64,000 nucleotides of DNA from Actinomadura coerulea (GTDB taxonomy: Bacteria > Actinomycetota > Actinomycetes > Streptosporangiales > Streptosporangiaceae): NCBI RefSeq assembly GCF_014208105.1, contig NZ_JACHMQ010000001.1:682001-746000 (forward strand), written 5' to 3'. Shown piece by piece: positions 1 through 12,695 of this stretch; positions within the stretch are counted from its first letter, which is position 1; each line of letters starts with the position of its first letter. Position numbers and translations under genes: made by a program. The notes under the pieces were generated by a model. The model made no database searches. It was not told the DNA's origin and saw only the letters and a list, made by a program, of their open reading frames with translations.

Positions 1-7
1 CGAAGTA

Positions 8-8
<1 letters not shown>
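1..8 (+). CDS. Possible 3' end of carA (partial)
   Basis: Only the last bases before carB are present. A TAA at 6-8 overlaps the carB ATG at 8 as TAATG, in a frame that would read Lys-stop. carA (glutaminase subunit of carbamoyl-phosphate synthase) normally lies directly upstream of carB, so this is probably its stop codon. The identity is inferred from gene order alone; no protein sequence is visible. Confidence 0.35.
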
Positions 9-3394
<3,386 letters not shown>

Positions 3395-3408
3395 CCCGGC
3401 TGACAGGA

Positions 3409-3449
3409 CCGGGCGGGGCCGGGCGGGCACGACGCCCGGCCCCGCCCGG
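3409..3449 (+). promoter_or_regulatory. Perfect 16-bp hairpin between carB and pyrK
   Basis: Left arm CCGGGCGGGGCCGGGC (3409-3424) is exactly complementary to the right arm at 3434-3449, with a 9-nt loop. There is no T-tract, and the pyrK ribosome-binding site (GAGGAGAGGGAG, about 3461-3472) follows closely. It could partly terminate or process the carB transcript, or modulate pyrK translation. The function is inferred; the inverted repeat is directly visible. Confidence 0.55.
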
Positions 3450-3475
3450 CGCACGCGACGAGGAGAGGGAGACGG

Positions 3476-4363
3476 GTGTCCGACACGCCGGTGCATACCT
3501 CGGCGACGGTTCTGACGGTCCGCGAGGTGCAGGACTACCGCGCGATGACGCTGGTGGCCCCGGCCATCGCCGAACGGTTCAGGCCCGGCCAGTTCGTGGC
3601 GCTCGCCGTGGGCGGCGAGCAAACGTCCCGCCTGGTGCGCCGGTGCATCGGGGTGCACGAGGTCAAGTCCGACTACGGCGGCACAGTCGAGCTGGTGTTC
3701 GCCGACACCGAGCCCGGCACCGCCTGGCTCGCCGGCCGCCGCTCCCGCGACCAGATCGACCTCGTCGGGCCGCTCGGCCGCCCGTTCCGGCTGCCCCGCG
3801 ACCCTGTCACCTGCCTGCTCGTCGGCGGCGGACCCGGCGGCGCGGCCGTGTTCGCGCTGGCCGACACGCTGCTGCGGCGCGGCTGCCAGGTGCACTTCGT
3901 GCTCGCCGGCGCCTCCGCCCGGCAGGTGTTCGGGTCCCGCATGGCGCAGCGCATCGGCGACAGCTCGGCCGTCGTCACCGAGGACGGGTCGATGGGGGAG
4001 AAGGGCGCCGTCCGCGACGTGCTGCCCCGCGTCATCGAGGAGACGGGCGCGGACGTCGTCTACGGCTGCGGCCCCACGGCCCTGCTCCGCTCGGTCACCC
4101 AGATCGCCGGCGACTTCGGCCTGCCCTCGCAGGTGTCGGTCGAGGAGTTCCTCCAGCAGACGGGCGCGTGCGGCATCGGCGTGTGCATGACCTGCATGCT
4201 CCCCGTCCACGGCGAGGACGGGGTGACCCGCATGGTCCGCGCCTGCGCGGACGGCCCCGTCCTGCGCGGCGACCGCGTCCGCTGGGGCGACCTCGGGACC
4301 ATCCCGTTCGACGCGCTCGGCGCGCCGCGCGTCCTGAGCGTCTCTGAAGGGGGTTCGCAGTGA
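3476..4363 (+). CDS. pyrK: Dihydroorotate dehydrogenase electron-transfer subunit (PyrK-like)
   Basis: PyrK carries FAD and a [2Fe-2S] cluster and passes electrons from the class 1B dihydroorotate dehydrogenase PyrD to NAD. The 295-aa protein has a ferredoxin-reductase-type FAD domain (first 100 residues, with FRPGQFVAL), an NAD-binding middle ([15 protein letters not shown]) and a C-terminal cluster motif with Cys232, Cys237, Cys240 and Cys257 ([10 protein letters not shown] then RACADGP). It starts at a GTG preceded by the purine-rich GAGGAGAGGGAG. Its TGA overlaps the pyrD GTG by four bases, so the two are translationally coupled, as expected for partners of one complex. Length and cysteines are normal for the family. 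Confidence 0.93.
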   Translation: MSDTPVHTSATVLTVREVQDYRAMTLVAPAIAERFRPGQFVALAVGGEQTSRLVRRCIGVHEVKSDYGGTVELVFADTEPGTAWLAGRRSRDQIDLVGPLGRPFRLPRDPVTCLLVGGGPGGAAVFALADTLLRRGCQVHFVLAGASARQVFGSRMAQRIGDSSAVVTEDGSMGEKGAVRDVLPRVIEETGADVVYGCGPTALLRSVTQIAGDFGLPSQVSVEEFLQQTGACGIGVCMTCMLPVHGEDGVTRMVRACADGPVLRGDRVRWGDLGTIPFDALGAPRVLSVSEGGSQ

Positions 4364-5340
4364 GCGACCGGGTCACGACCACACTCGGGCCCCTGGAACT
4401 GCCCAATCCGGTCCTGACGGCCTCCGGGTGCGGTGGGACGGGCCGGGAGCTCGCCCAGTTCTTCGACCTCACCCGACTCGGCGCGTTCGTCACGACGTCG
4501 GTGATGGCGCAAGCGCGCGCGGGACGTCCCACACCGCGTGTGACCGAGACCCCGAGCGGCCTCCTCACCGCCATGGGCCTGCCCGGTCCCGGCGTGGAGA
4601 CCTTCCTGGAGCGCGACCTGCCCTGGCTCATCGAGCAGGAGGTCCGCACGATCGTCTCCGTCGCGGGCAGCAGCGTCGAGGAGTACGGCGCCCTGGCGCG
4701 CCGCCTGCGCAACGTCCCGGGCGTCGCCGCGATCGAGGTCAACGTCGCCTGCCCCAACGTCGAGGACCGCGGCCGCATGTTCGGCTGGCACCCGGCCGCC
4801 GCGGCGTCCGTCGTGCGGGCCGTGCGCGCGCACGCCCGGCCGGGCGTCCCGGTCTTCGCCAAGCTCGCACCCGACGTGACCGACATCGTCACGATCGCGC
4901 TGGCGTGCGTCGACGCGGGCGCCGACGGCCTCACCCTGATCAACACCATGGAGGCCATGGCGATCGACCCGCAGACGCTGCGTCCTGCCCTCACGGGCGT
5001 GTCCGGCGGCCTGTCCGGGCCCGCCGTGCGGCCCATCGCGGTCCGCTGCGTCTACCAGGTGCACGCCGCGCTGCCCACCACCCCGATCATCGGCGTCGGC
5101 GGCATCGCCACCGGCCTGGACGCCCTGGAGTTCGTCCTCGCCGGCGCCTCCGCCGTCGCCGTCGGCACCGCCCTGTTCCACGACCCCATGGCCGGCCCGC
5201 GCGTCCTGCGCGAATTGGAGGAGGCGCTCGCGGCCCGCCGCATCGGCCGCCTCGCCGACGCCGTCGGCCTCGCGCACAAGCCCGCCGGGTACGTCCCGCC
5301 CCAGGTGCGCCGGCAAGAGCCCGAGAAGGAGAAGCTGTGA
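4360..5340 (+). CDS. pyrD: Dihydroorotate dehydrogenase, class 1B catalytic subunit
   Basis: It oxidises dihydroorotate to orotate in the cytoplasm, using FMN and, through PyrK, NAD. The 326-aa protein shows [15 protein letters not shown] near the N terminus, the substrate-binding segment [11 protein letters not shown], and the FMN-phosphate region [14 protein letters not shown] followed by VAVGTALF. The soluble length and the adjacent pyrK argue for class 1B rather than the membrane, quinone-linked class 2 enzyme. The GTG start overlaps the pyrK stop (GTGA), and its own TGA overlaps the pyrF start in the same way. The three genes form a tightly coupled unit. Confidence 0.94.
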   Translation: MSDRVTTTLGPLELPNPVLTASGCGGTGRELAQFFDLTRLGAFVTTSVMAQARAGRPTPRVTETPSGLLTAMGLPGPGVETFLERDLPWLIEQEVRTIVSVAGSSVEEYGALARRLRNVPGVAAIEVNVACPNVEDRGRMFGWHPAAAASVVRAVRAHARPGVPVFAKLAPDVTDIVTIALACVDAGADGLTLINTMEAMAIDPQTLRPALTGVSGGLSGPAVRPIAVRCVYQVHAALPTTPIIGVGGIATGLDALEFVLAGASAVAVGTALFHDPMAGPRVLRELEEALAARRIGRLADAVGLAHKPAGYVPPQVRRQEPEKEKL

Positions 5341-6038
5341 CCGCCCCCATCGCCGTCGCGCTGGACGCGCCCGACCTGGAGACGGCCGCGCGCTGGGCCA
5401 CCCTGGTCACGCCGCACGTCTCCACCGTCAAGGTCGGCCTGGAGCTGTACCTGCGGTACGGGCCGGACGTCGTCGCCAGCGTGCGGGGCGCCAGCCGCGT
5501 CCAGGTGTTCCTCGACCTGAAGCTGCACGACATCCCCGCGACCGTCCGCGGCGCCGCCCGCGCCGTGGCGCGCCTCAAGCCGGCCTACCTGACCGTGCAC
5601 GCCGCCGGGGGGCCCGCGATGATCCGCGAGGCGGTGCGGGCCGCCCCCGCCACCAAGATCGCCGCGGTGACGGTCCTGACGTCCCTCGGGGACGCCGATC
5701 TCACCGCCCTCGGCCTCGCGGGGCCCGCTCCGGACGCCGTCCGCCGCCTCGCCGTCCTCGCCGTCGAGGCGGGCGCTCAGGCCCTCGTGTGCTCCCCGCA
5801 GGAGGCCGCCGCCGTCCGCGCCGAGGTCGGCCCGGACGTCACGCTCATCACGCCCGGCGTCCGCCCCGCGGGCTCCGGCCACCAGGACCAGGCCCGCGTC
5901 GCCACTCCCGAGGACGCCCTGGCCGCCGGAGCCGACCTGCTGGTCATCGGCCGGCCCATCACCGCCGCGCCGGACCCCGGCGCCGCCGCCGCCGCCATCG
6001 CCGCCGCGTTGCGCCGCACGTCCGCCGGCACCGCCTGA
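5337..6038 (+). CDS. pyrF: Orotidine 5'-phosphate decarboxylase
   Basis: This enzyme decarboxylates OMP to UMP, the last step of de novo pyrimidine synthesis. The 233-aa protein has [14 protein letters not shown] at the N terminus and the catalytic motif D60-L-K62-L-H-D65 (DLKLHDIP). The phosphate-binding end [14 protein letters not shown] and VIGRPIT complete the barrel. The GTG start overlaps the pyrD TGA by four bases. An in-frame open stretch continues upstream into pyrD, but the coupled GTG gives the normal family length. It is the last gene of the pyrimidine group, and a hairpin follows 17 bases after the stop. Confidence 0.96.
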   Translation: MTAPIAVALDAPDLETAARWATLVTPHVSTVKVGLELYLRYGPDVVASVRGASRVQVFLDLKLHDIPATVRGAARAVARLKPAYLTVHAAGGPAMIREAVRAAPATKIAAVTVLTSLGDADLTALGLAGPAPDAVRRLAVLAVEAGAQALVCSPQEAAAVRAEVGPDVTLITPGVRPAGSGHQDQARVATPEDALAAGADLLVIGRPITAAPDPGAAAAAIAAALRRTSAGTA

Positions 6039-6054
6039 CGCGTTCCGGGCACGG

Positions 6055-6082
6055 CCCGCGCGGGCATGGCGGCCCGCGCGGG
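6055..6082 (+). terminator. Terminator-like hairpin after pyrF
   Basis: Two copies of the self-complementary CCCGCGCGGG lie six bases apart and can pair over about 11 bp (6055-6065 with 6072-6082). The position directly after pyrF fits the end of the pyrimidine operon. No U-tract follows, which is common in actinomycetes. Rho-independent function is inferred. Confidence 0.5.
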
Positions 6083-6809
6083 GACACGCTCGGCGCGCCA
6101 TTGGTTCCCGGGTGTGCAGAACCGCTTTGTGCGTGAGTTTTGTGGCACGGGGGATCGCGATTGTGGTTTTAGTCGCATGCGAATGCGGGGACGGAGTCGC
6201 CGCTTTGCGATACGCGCCGAACGGCGAACTCGTTCACGCGGAGGAGGGAATCCGGACCGGGGGAGTCTCCGGGCGGGGCGGGCCGGCGTCTCCGCGTCCA
6301 TGGGGCGCCCTGGCGGCGGGCTGGGGGGAGCTGGTGCGGTGCGGGTGTCCTCCGGGCCGAGCGGACGATCTTGGCGGGTGTTGTCGAGGATGACAGTAAC
6401 GGTGCCGGGGCGACGTGCGGAACGGCGCGGCGTGACGAGTGTCACTCGGTCGGGATCATTTGTGGGAGGCCCCGCCGCGCCGCCCCGGAGGGCCTCCGGA
6501 GGGCGGTGGCGGGACCGTGGCGGCCCGGCCGTCCGGGAGCGCGAACCGCAGCGGCGAGGCGGCACTGGGTGCCGCAAATGCGGTCAGAACGGGCGGTTTT
6601 TCACGATCATGCGAAAGTCCCAGCAAGGCAAGGGGATGCGGCTCCGAGGGGGCCGAGTTGGGTACACTCTGTATTCAGGACACTCCGAGGAGTGATTTTC
6701 GTGAATTTGTGGCGGGCTAAACGGCACTTCACGTTGCCTTATGGGTGGTGAACTCGCTAGTTTCCCAACCCGTCCGACTCCGTCGAGTGGAAACCTGAGG
6801 TGACCCGGC
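6083..6809 (+). other. Long non-coding region upstream of mihF
   Basis: About 730 bases lie between the pyrF hairpin and mihF. Open frames in this stretch lack credible starts, codon bias or recognisable protein motifs. Small palindromes are present (TCGCATGCGA at 6173-6182; GAGTGTCACTC at 6437-6447). The last 200 bases are less GC-rich than the surroundings and hold the candidate mihF promoter. No RNA gene was recognised. Such a long spacer before mihF is likely to be regulatory. Confidence 0.5.
6734..6763 (+). promoter_or_regulatory. Candidate mihF promoter
   Basis: TTGCCT (6734-6739) and TAGTTT (6758-6763) are separated by 18 bases and would start RNA near 6770, about 40 bases before the mihF GTG. 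The match is to the general actinomycete TTGACN/TANNNT pattern only. Confidence 0.35.
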
Positions 6810-7136
6810 GTGGCTCTTCCGCCCCTAACCCCCGAACAGCGCGCCGCAGCCTTGGAGAAGGCTGCCAAGGCGCGCAAGGAGCGGGCCGAGGTTAAGAACA
6901 AGCTGAAGCACGGTGGAACCTCGCTCGCCGAGGTTCTCAAAGAGGGTCAGTCCGACGACGTCATCGGGAAGATGAAGGTGTCGGCCCTTCTGGAATCGCT
7001 GCCCGGTGTGGGCAAGGTCCGTGCGAAGCAGATCATGGAGCGCCTGGGCATCGCCGAGTCCCGCCGTGTGCGGGGCCTCGGCGCCAACCAGCGCGCATCC
7101 CTGGAGCGTGAGTTCGGCGGAAGTGCGAACCGCTGA
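6810..7136 (+). CDS. mihF: Integration host factor, actinobacterial type (mIHF/sIHF)
   Basis: mIHF is a small nucleoid-associated protein of actinobacteria that binds DNA and influences topology and, for some phages, integration. The 108-aa protein has a basic, helical N terminus ([21 protein letters not shown]) and the helix-two-turn-helix DNA-binding region [19 protein letters not shown] near residues 65-84. The GTG start at 6810 has GAGGTGA about eight bases upstream. It sits before gmk and rpoZ in the order conserved across actinomycetes, which supports the identification. Its long upstream region suggests transcription separate from the pyr genes. Confidence 0.92.
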   Translation: MALPPLTPEQRAAALEKAAKARKERAEVKNKLKHGGTSLAEVLKEGQSDDVIGKMKVSALLESLPGVGKVRAKQIMERLGIAESRRVRGLGANQRASLEREFGGSANR

Positions 7137-7251
7137 CGCGCGACTCACGGGCGGGCGCGGCGGCCAGGCCGCCGCGGCCGGCTCGGGGCGACCCGCAGAC
7201 GGCACCATCCCGCCCGGCTCCGGCGCACCCATCGCTGCGCCGGAAGGCTCC

Positions 7252-7818
7252 ATGCCGCATGGCCCGCTCGCGCGGCGGCTGACGGTCCTGTCCGGGCCGT
7301 CGGGCGTCGGCAAGAGCACGGTCGTCGCCGAGATCCGGCGCTCACACCCCCGGGTGTGGCTGTCGGTCTCGGTGACCACCCGGGCTCCCCGCCCGGGTGA
7401 GACCGACGGCGTGCAGTACTTCTTCGTCGACGACGCCGGTTTCGACCGGCTCGTCGCCGAGGGGCAGCTCCTCGAATGGGCCGAGTTCGCGGGCAACCGC
7501 TACGGCACCCCCCGCCGGCCCGTCGAGGAACGCCTCGCCCGCGGCGAGCCCGTGCTCCTGGAGATCGACCTCCAGGGCGCCCGGCAGGTCCGCCGCTCCA
7601 TGTCCGAGGCCCGCCTGGTGTTCCTCGCCCCCCCGAGCTGGGAGGAGCTCGTCCGCCGCCTCACCGGACGCGGCACCGAGCCCCCCGAGGTCATCGAGCG
7701 CCGCCTCGACGCGGCCCGCGTCGAACTCGCCGCCGAGAAGGAGTTCGACGTCACGCTCGTCAACACGTCCGTGCAGGACGTGTGCGACGAGCTGGTAGCC
7801 TTGATGGCTGACCAGTAG
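7252..7818 (+). CDS. gmk: Guanylate kinase
   Basis: It phosphorylates GMP (and dGMP) to GDP with ATP in the cytoplasm. The 188-aa protein begins near its P-loop ([12 protein letters not shown]), followed by [19 protein letters not shown], the GMP-binding region, and [17 protein letters not shown] text ([15 protein letters not shown]). The ATG at 7252 was chosen because GGAAGG lies five to ten bases upstream and it gives the usual length. An in-frame GTG at 7123 would add 43 low-complexity residues and overlap mihF. rpoZ follows after 27 bases, the normal arrangement. Confidence 0.95.
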   Translation: MPHGPLARRLTVLSGPSGVGKSTVVAEIRRSHPRVWLSVSVTTRAPRPGETDGVQYFFVDDAGFDRLVAEGQLLEWAEFAGNRYGTPRRPVEERLARGEPVLLEIDLQGARQVRRSMSEARLVFLAPPSWEELVRRLTGRGTEPPEVIERRLDAARVELAAEKEFDVTLVNTSVQDVCDELVALMADQ

Positions 7819-7845
7819 CCTGTTCAACCTACGGAAGGCCACCGA

Positions 7846-8100
7846 GTGGCAGTCAGCAACGAGGGCATCACCAACCCCTCGATCGACGAGCTCCTTGAGG
7901 TCGTCGACACCAAGTACGGCCTCGTGAGCATCGCGGCCAAGCGCGCCCGGCAGATCAACGCCTACTACGCCCAGCTGGGCGAGGGCCTGCTGGAGTACGT
8001 CGGCCCGCTCGTCGAGACGCAGGTCCAGGAGAAGCCGCTGTCGATCGCGCTCCGCGAGACGCGCGAGGGCCTCCTGAACGCCGAGCCCATCGAGGGCTGA
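7846..8100 (+). CDS. rpoZ: RNA polymerase omega subunit
   Basis: Omega helps assemble and stabilise RNA polymerase through the beta-prime subunit. The 84-aa protein contains [32 protein letters not shown], the conserved omega core, and a short C-terminal helix with KPLSIALRE. It starts at GTG with GGAAGG upstream in the 27-base spacer after gmk. Length and context match actinobacterial RpoZ. Confidence 0.95.
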   Translation: MAVSNEGITNPSIDELLEVVDTKYGLVSIAAKRARQINAYYAQLGEGLLEYVGPLVETQVQEKPLSIALRETREGLLNAEPIEG

Positions 8101-8255
8101 GGCTCCCGAGGCGGCCGGCTCCGCTCACCGGCCCGGGGTCGCCGTCTCCGGCGGCCGCGTCCGCGGCGTCTTCCCGGGGGGCATCACCGGACCCCGGTGC
8201 GGATACGCGTACCCCGGGGGCAGAGCGGGCGGCGCCTGATGGGATCGTGGGCGAC

Positions 8256-9497
8256 ATGACCTCCCCCAAGCCGCGCGTCGTGCTCGGAGTGAGCGCGGGC
8301 ATCGCCGCGTACAAGGCGTGCGAGCTGCTCCGGCGGCTCACCGAGTCGGGCCACGACGTCACCGTCGTGCCGACCGAGGACGCGCTCCGCTTCGTCGGAG
8401 AGCCCACCTGGGCCGCCCTGTCCGGCAAGCCGGTGTCCCCGCGGGTCTGGGACGGCGTCGCCGAGGTCCCGCACGTCCGGCTCGGCCAGCGGGCCGACCT
8501 GGTGTTCGTCGCCCCGGCCACCGCGGACCTCCTCGCCAAGGCGGCCCACGGCCTCGCCGACGACCTGCTGACCAACACCCTGCTCACCGCCCGCTGCCCC
8601 GTCGTGTTCGCGCCCGCGATGCACACCGAGATGTGGCAGCATCCGGCCACCCGGGCCAACGTGGCGACCCTGCGGGAGCGTGGCGCCGTCGTCGTCGAGC
8701 CCGCGTCCGGGCGCCTCACGGGCGCCGACACCGGGCCCGGCCGGCTGCCCGACCCCGCCGAGCTCTTCGAGGTCGCCCGGCACGTGCTGGCCCGCGGCTC
8801 CGCCGGGCGCGACCTCGCCGGACGGCACGTGGTGGTCTCCGCCGGGGGCACCCGCGAGGCCATCGACCCCGTCCGCTTCATCGGGAACCGCTCGTCCGGC
8901 CTCCAGGGCTACGCGCTCGCCCGGACCGCCGCGGCGCGCGGCGCCCGGGTGACGCTCGTCTCGGCGAACGTGGCCCTGCCCGGCCCGGCGGGCGCCGAGA
9001 CCGTCGCCGTCGGATCGGCCGAGCAGATGCGCGAGGCCGTCCTGGCGGCCGCCGGATCGGCCGACGCGGTCGTCATGGCCGCCGCCGTCGCCGACTTCCG
9101 CCCGGCCGACTACCGCGGCTCCAAGATCAAGAAGGCGGAGGGGGCGGAGCCCGGGCCGATCCGCCTCGTCAAGAACCCCGACATCCTGGCCGAGCTCGGC
9201 AGGAACCGGAGGCCCGGCCAGGTCGTGGTGGGCTTCGCGGCGGAGACCGACGACGTCCTCGCCAACGGCCGGGCCAAGCTCGCCCGCAAGGGCAGCGACC
9301 TTCTCGTCGTCAACGAGGTCGGCGAGAACCTGACCTTCGGCCGCCCCGACAACGCCGCGGTCGTCCTCGGCGCCGACGGGTCGCGGACCGAGGTGCCCCG
9401 CGGGGCCAAGGAGGCGCTCGCCGAGGTCGTGTGGGACCTCGTCGCCGCGCGGTTGGAGCGCACGTCGTCCGGCGTGCGTCCGGGCGGAGGGCGCTGA
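8256..9497 (+). CDS. coaBC: Bifunctional phosphopantothenoylcysteine decarboxylase / phosphopantothenate-cysteine ligase
   Basis: CoaBC joins cysteine to 4'-phosphopantothenate (CoaB, C-terminal) and decarboxylates the product (CoaC, N-terminal, FMN-dependent), two steps of coenzyme A synthesis. The protein starts with VVLGVSAGIAAYKACELL, and the decarboxylase half holds APAMHTEMW, corresponding to the substrate-clamping segment. The ligase half begins near residue 190 with HVVVSAGGTREAIDPVRFIGNRSSG and contains AAAVADFRP and a Lys-rich KIKKAEG stretch. The ATG at 8256 gives 413 aa. A GTG three codons upstream (8247) is an equally open choice because neither start has a strong Shine-Dalgarno sequence. 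metK follows downstream. Confidence 0.94.
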   Translation: MTSPKPRVVLGVSAGIAAYKACELLRRLTESGHDVTVVPTEDALRFVGEPTWAALSGKPVSPRVWDGVAEVPHVRLGQRADLVFVAPATADLLAKAAHGLADDLLTNTLLTARCPVVFAPAMHTEMWQHPATRANVATLRERGAVVVEPASGRLTGADTGPGRLPDPAELFEVARHVLARGSAGRDLAGRHVVVSAGGTREAIDPVRFIGNRSSGLQGYALARTAAARGARVTLVSANVALPGPAGAETVAVGSAEQMREAVLAAAGSADAVVMAAAVADFRPADYRGSKIKKAEGAEPGPIRLVKNPDILAELGRNRRPGQVVVGFAAETDDVLANGRAKLARKGSDLLVVNEVGENLTFGRPDNAAVVLGADGSRTEVPRGAKEALAEVVWDLVAARLERTSSGVRPGGGR

Positions 9498-9503
9498 TCC
9501 CGC

Positions 9504-9509
9504 TAGACT
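9504..9509 (+). promoter_or_regulatory. Candidate -10 box upstream of metK
   Basis: TAGACT lies just after the coaBC stop and 114 bases before the metK GTG. It matches the actinomycete -10 pattern TAGRRT/TANNNT, but no good -35 hexamer is visible. It would give metK a leader of about 105 bases, in which no known SAM riboswitch was recognised. Confidence 0.3.
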
Positions 9510-9623
9510 TCTGGGCCTAACATCGTGGGGAACCCATGGCGGGGGGCGGCGTCCCTCGCCGAACTCGACAAAGAATCCGTTCTGCGACGTCAGTCAGCAG
9601 CCGCTGCAAGGAGTTCACGTAAC

Positions 9624-10817
9624 GTGTCTCGCCGCCTGTTCACCTCCGAGTCGGTGACCGAGGGTCACCCGGACAAGATCGCGGACCAGATCAGCGACGC
9701 GATCCTCGACTCGATGCTCAAGGACGACCCCAAGAGCCGGGTCGCCGTCGAGACGATGATCACGACGGGTCAGGTCCATGTGGCCGGTGAGGTCACCACC
9801 GAGACCTACGTGGACATCCCGGGCGTGATCCGGGAGAAGATCCTGGAGATCGGCTACGACTCGTCCAAGAAGGGCTTCGACGGCCACTCCTGCGGCGTGT
9901 CGGTGTCCATCGGCGCACAGTCGCCCGACATCGCGCAGGGCGTGGACGACGCCTACGAGACCCGCGAGGGCGAGGGCGTCGACGACCTGGACCGGCAGGG
10001 CGCCGGCGACCAGGGCCTGATGTTCGGCTACGCCACCAACGAGACGCCCGAGCTGATGCCGCTGCCGATCACGCTGGCGCACCGGCTCGCCCGGCGGCTG
10101 TCGGCGGTCCGCAAGAGCGGCGACGTGCCGTACCTGCGCCCCGACGGCAAGACCCAGGTCACCATCGAGTACGACGGCGACCGCGGCGTCCGCCTCGACA
10201 CCGTCGTGGTGTCCAGCCAGCACGCTCCCGACATCGACCTGAAGGAGCTGCTGGCCCCCGACGTCAAGGAGCACGTCGTCGACCCGGTGCTCGCCGAGTT
10301 CGAGCTCGACACCGAGGGCTACCGGCTGCTGGTGAACCCCACCGGCCGCTTCGAGATCGGCGGCCCGATGGGCGATGCCGGCCTCACCGGCCGCAAGATC
10401 ATCGTGGACACCTACGGCGGCATGGCCCGCCACGGCGGCGGCGCGTTCTCCGGCAAGGACCCGTCCAAGGTGGACCGCTCGGCCGCGTACGCGATGCGCT
10501 GGGTCGCCAAGAACATCGTCGCCGCGCAGCTCGCCGACCGCGCCGAGGTGCAGGTCGCCTACGCGATCGGCAAGGCCCACCCGGTCGGGGTGTTCGTGGA
10601 GACGTTCGGCACCGAGAAGGTCGCCCCCGAGAAGATCGAGAAGGCGATCGGGGAGGTCTTCGACCTGCGCCCGGCCGCGATCGTCCGCGACCTGGACCTG
10701 CTCCGCCCGATCTACTCGCAGACGGCTGCTTACGGCCACTTCGGCCGCGAGGAGCCCGACTTCTCCTGGGAGTCGACCGACCGCGCCAAGGACCTGGCCT
10801 CCGCCGCCGGCCTGTAA
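9624..10817 (+). CDS. metK: S-adenosylmethionine synthetase
   Basis: MetK makes S-adenosylmethionine from methionine and ATP. The 397-aa protein has [19 protein letters not shown] at the N terminus, [12 protein letters not shown] (the ATP motif) near residue 130, and [19 protein letters not shown] near residue 270. The GTG at 9624 is preceded by AAGGAG ten bases upstream. An in-frame ATG further up (9525) would add 33 residues unlike the family. The gene ends the mihF-gmk-rpoZ-coaBC-metK series, and a strong hairpin follows 12 bases after the stop. Confidence 0.97.
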   Translation: MSRRLFTSESVTEGHPDKIADQISDAILDSMLKDDPKSRVAVETMITTGQVHVAGEVTTETYVDIPGVIREKILEIGYDSSKKGFDGHSCGVSVSIGAQSPDIAQGVDDAYETREGEGVDDLDRQGAGDQGLMFGYATNETPELMPLPITLAHRLARRLSAVRKSGDVPYLRPDGKTQVTIEYDGDRGVRLDTVVVSSQHAPDIDLKELLAPDVKEHVVDPVLAEFELDTEGYRLLVNPTGRFEIGGPMGDAGLTGRKIIVDTYGGMARHGGGAFSGKDPSKVDRSAAYAMRWVAKNIVAAQLADRAEVQVAYAIGKAHPVGVFVETFGTEKVAPEKIEKAIGEVFDLRPAAIVRDLDLLRPIYSQTAAYGHFGREEPDFSWESTDRAKDLASAAGL

Positions 10818-10829
10818 CCGGTCTTCCAT

Positions 10830-10865
10830 GAGGAAGGGCCCCGGGGTGACCCGGGGCCCTTCCTC
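10830..10865. terminator. Bidirectional terminator between metK and the convergent membrane gene
   Basis: The arm GAGGAAGGGCCCCGGG (10830-10845) pairs perfectly with 10850-10865 around a GTGA tetraloop. It lies between two convergent stop codons (10817 and 10892), so it probably serves both strands. Confidence 0.85.
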
Positions 10866-10891
10866 GTGCGTTCAGACGCGGGGGAGAGGCG

Positions 10892-12559
10892 TCAGCGGGC
10901 GCAGTGGTTGCCGCGGTGCAGGCCGTAGCGGGCGGCGATGGTGTAGCGGCCGGGGGTGCGCGCCTCCAGCCGGACGAACTCGCCCGCGCGCGCCAGGCAG
11001 GCGTCCCCGCCCGTCGCGCTCAGCCAGGGGGACCAGGAGACGCGCAGCAGGGCGGACCCGGGCGAGGGCATGTCGACGACGAGTTCGCCGGAGTTGAGGT
11101 TCGTGACGAACGCGGGCGGGGCGACCAGCGGCGTGGGGCTCGCCACGCGGTACAGCCGCCAGTGCTCGTCCCGCCAGATCTCCGTCAGGTACGGCTGGCC
11201 GCCTTCGACGAGGGCGGCCTCCTCCTGCGCCGACCAGTCGACCTCCTGCTCGGGCAGGACGACGTACTGCACGGCCCACTTGTGCAGCCAGTCGCGGTAC
11301 GAGGCGGGCGTCAGCGCGCCCTTCTCGTAGAACAGCTCGTGGCGTTCGGCGTCGACCTGGCGGTTCCAGCCGCGGGCGAGCGTGAAGTGGCGGCTGAGGC
11401 CGGAGGACTCCCAATGGGAGCGCAGCGGCACGACCTCGATGCGGGCGTCGTCGGCGCCGACGGCGCCGAGTTCGGCGATGAGGCCGCGGGCGTGGTCGGC
11501 GGCGGTGGCCGCGGGCTCGGTGTGGATGAGGTCGTCGACGGGCTTCACGACCTGCCAGGACGCCGTCACGATGAACGCCAGCGACAGCACGGCGATCCGC
11601 AGCCGCCCGTGGGCGCGCGCGACGGCCGACAGCAGGAACATGCCGCCGAACAGCAGCGAGAGGCGTTCGACGTTGCTGCCGATGGGAGAGGGGATCAGCC
11701 AGGTCAGCACGATCCCGGCCAGGTAGACGGCGGCGCCGGTCCGCACGAACCGCCAGCTCTTCGGCGCGCACAGCAGGATCGCGGCGACGCTCGTGACGGC
11801 GGGCAGGACGATCGCGTCCAGGGAGATCGGCTGGACGCCGCTGAACGGGAAGAGCAGGCTGGTGGTGCCGACCACGACGGGCAGGCCCACGGCGACGCAG
11901 ACGCCGGCGCGGCGGCGCCCGGTCAGGAAGAGCGCGCCGGCCAGGACCAGCAGGAACAGGCCCGCGACGGGGCTCGCGAGCGAGGCCAGCACGCTCAGCA
12001 CGACCATCGCCGCGGCGCGCAGGGCGGGCGTCCCGCGCGGCGTGAACGCCACGATGGTCGCCATGAGGGCGAACATGAGCCCGAGGCCGAACGTGACGCG
12101 CCCTGAGGCGGCGTTGCAGGACAGCGCGAAGGCGGCCCAGAGGGAGGCGGGCAGCGCGACCGGGGCCCGGAACTGCTTGAGCAGGTACGCGGTGAGCGTG
12201 GCGCAGAACGTGCCCGTGATCACCGCGACCGTGCGGATGCCGAACACCGCCATCAGGTACGGCGACACAAGGCTGTAGGAGGCGGGGTGCATCCCGCCGT
12301 ACCAGGCGAAGCTGTAGGCCGCGCCGGGGTGCGTCCAGGCGAAGTCCGTCCACGCGGCCTGAGCGGCGAGGTCGCCGCCCTCGGTCGCGAGGGCCAGGCC
12401 CCACACCAGGTGCAGAACGGCGGCCGCCACGGTGGCGGCGACCACGGGGTGGCGCGCCCACTTCTTCCACCGGACGGCGGGCGAGGATCGTGGGGAACGG
12501 CGTGACGCCCCGCTGCTGTCCGGGGAGTCCGTCCGCTCATGGGCATGAGCTGTGGTCAC
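10892..12559 (-). CDS. Polytopic membrane protein of unknown function
   Basis: The 555-aa product has a short charged N terminus, then roughly ten hydrophobic segments through residue 335 (for example AATVAAAVLHLVWGLALA, VAVITGTFCATLTAYLL, TSVAAILLCA). A soluble C-terminal part of about 210 residues follows, with HFTLARGWNRQVD and WLHKWAVQYVVLPEQEVDW. An aspartate in the first external loop (AAWTDFAWTHPG) and this layout resemble GT-C membrane glycosyltransferases or related cell-envelope proteins, but no decisive motif is visible. The GTG start at 12559 gives the longest supported protein. It is divergent from priA and convergent with metK. The function is not assigned. Confidence 0.75.
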   Translation of the reverse strand: MTTAHAHERTDSPDSSGASRRSPRSSPAVRWKKWARHPVVAATVAAAVLHLVWGLALATEGGDLAAQAAWTDFAWTHPGAAYSFAWYGGMHPASYSLVSPYLMAVFGIRTVAVITGTFCATLTAYLLKQFRAPVALPASLWAAFALSCNAASGRVTFGLGLMFALMATIVAFTPRGTPALRAAAMVVLSVLASLASPVAGLFLLVLAGALFLTGRRRAGVCVAVGLPVVVGTTSLLFPFSGVQPISLDAIVLPAVTSVAAILLCAPKSWRFVRTGAAVYLAGIVLTWLIPSPIGSNVERLSLLFGGMFLLSAVARAHGRLRIAVLSLAFIVTASWQVVKPVDDLIHTEPAATAADHARGLIAELGAVGADDARIEVVPLRSHWESSGLSRHFTLARGWNRQVDAERHELFYEKGALTPASYRDWLHKWAVQYVVLPEQEVDWSAQEEAALVEGGQPYLTEIWRDEHWRLYRVASPTPLVAPPAFVTNLNSGELVVDMPSPGSALLRVSWSPWLSATGGDACLARAGEFVRLEARTPGRYTIAARYGLHRGNHCAR

Positions 12560-12695
12560 ATCGCCTGCATGGGCTCGTCGGACGGCGAGGGCGCGGATGG
12601 TCGTCGGGCAATGGGCCGGAGGACGCGCACCCGTTCAAACGGACCAACCCTAGCGTGCGAGTCCGGGTGTCGGATCGATCTGGTAGGACGGGGAC

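Noticed and set aside
6066..6751. Overlapping open frames in the spacer before mihF
   Set aside because: They are rich in Arg/Gly/Ala, lack ribosome-binding sites and recognisable domains, and run across the likely mihF promoter.
9498..9623. Possible SAM riboswitch before metK
   Set aside because: I looked for conserved SAM-type stems and core sequences and could not find a convincing fold in these 126 bases.
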